This document shows positions 45,750 through 46,079 of a stretch of DNA of 46,079 bases, piece by piece. The translations under genes and the position numbers were made by a program. The stretch's first letter is position 1, and the number at the start of each line of letters is the position of its first letter. Under the pieces are notes generated by a model. That model had not been told where the DNA came from and did not search any database. It was given only the letters and a program-made list of their open reading frames with translations. Origin of the DNA: Moraxella sp. (GTDB lineage: Bacteria > Pseudomonadota > Gammaproteobacteria > Pseudomonadales > Moraxellaceae); contig NZ_JAUNDY010000001.1 of NCBI RefSeq assembly GCF_030525845.1, forward strand, positions 10,460 to 56,538. Direction: 5' to 3'.

Positions 45750-46079
45750 TTAAGAAAGTTGAGCAATGAGTGCTTTGGCTTCTTGTTTTTGGTCGGAATT
45801 ACCCACTTCAATAACTTCATTGAGTAGGCGTTTGGCGCTATCATACTCGCCAAGATCTAGGTATCGTTTGGCAAGATTTAGGGTAACACCAGTATTATCA
45901 AGACCATCTACAAAATGTAATTCTGAGGGTGTACCAATGCTTGGCTTGGTGGTAGACATGGGCGTTGGCTGTGAGATGGGTTCTTGGGCAAACTTGCTCT
46001 CAACCGCAGCAGCAGATGCCGCAGCAGGAGCTTGTGGTTCAAGATTAAAATCTAAATCACTACCCAAATCTAGGCTTGG
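45750..46079 (-). CDS. fimV: FimV/HubP-type polar landmark protein, C-terminal end
   Basis: The frame is open to the right edge of the window, so only the last 109 residues are seen. They comprise an Ala/Pro/Ser-rich acidic linker (D-L-G-S-D-L-D-F-N-L) and the FimV C-terminal domain: T-L-N-L-A-K-R-Y-L-D-L-G-E-Y-D-S-A-K-R-L-L-N-E-V-I-E-V-G-N-S-D-Q-K-Q-E-A-K-A-L-I. This TPR-like tail is diagnostic for FimV/HubP, the inner-membrane protein that organises type IV pili and twitching motility at the cell pole. It shares the neighbourhood of truA, as in Pseudomonas. Confidence 0.88.
   Translation of the reverse strand, partial: PSLDLGSDLDFNLEPQAPAAASAAAVESKFAQEPISQPTPMSTTKPSIGTPSELHFVDGLDNTGVTLNLAKRYLDLGEYDSAKRLLNEVIEVGNSDQKQEAKALIAQLS

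Overview
The window looks like a chromosomal segment of a gammaproteobacterium of the family Moraxellaceae, most probably Moraxella. The grounds are the AT-rich base composition, the high similarity of the housekeeping proteins to gammaproteobacterial types, a FimV C-terminus upstream of truA, and the dnaB-alr pair. The genus is inferred from general knowledge, not from a database search. Most of the window is ordinary core metabolism and information processing. Accessory material sits in four or five places.

Layout. 1-5.3 kb: a cut-off gene and xseB (minus strand), a DASS-family anion symporter, GTP-dependent PEP carboxykinase (pckG), a gene-poor gap, and a HIT-family protein. 5.4-10.1 kb: a protein-coding remnant, purA, a DUF1963 protein and mnmG. 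10.1-12.9 kb: an accessory patch with an unrecognised 318-aa protein, a frameshifted PARG-type macrodomain gene and a small lipoprotein, separated by a local family of 17-bp dyad repeats. 13-19 kb: an AEC transporter, corA-dnaG (minus), a GYF/RDD membrane protein and ung. 19.3-21.2 kb: a single-gene retron, with promoter, msr/msd RNA flanked by a perfect 12-bp a1/a2 repeat, and a reverse transcriptase fused to a TOPRIM-like effector. 21.2-26 kb: tadA, rep, trmB (minus) and a DUF2628 protein with a pilin-like tail. 26-29 kb (minus): purM and purN with a BamE-like lipoprotein and a vapBC pair (vapC frameshifted) inserted between them. 29-33 kb (minus): rsmE, two cold-shock-domain membrane proteins, tag and purB. 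33-39 kb (minus): a YkuD-fold protein with no cysteine, an outer-membrane barrel protein, argF, alr and dnaB. 39-46 kb: pdxA, clpA, folD and a PspC protein (plus), then truA, an asparaginase-like gene and the 3' end of fimV (minus).

How the genes relate. Four purine-biosynthesis genes (purA, purB, purM, purN) are scattered through the window. DNA maintenance is well represented (dnaG, dnaB, rep, ung, tag, xseB), as is RNA modification (mnmG, tadA, trmB, rsmE, truA). The retron is the clearest defence system. The most notable oddities are the L,D-transpeptidase-fold protein whose catalytic Cys/His motif reads S-T-G-S, the two genes broken by apparent one-base losses in homopolymer runs, the local dyad repeats, and unannotated coding remnants between genes.
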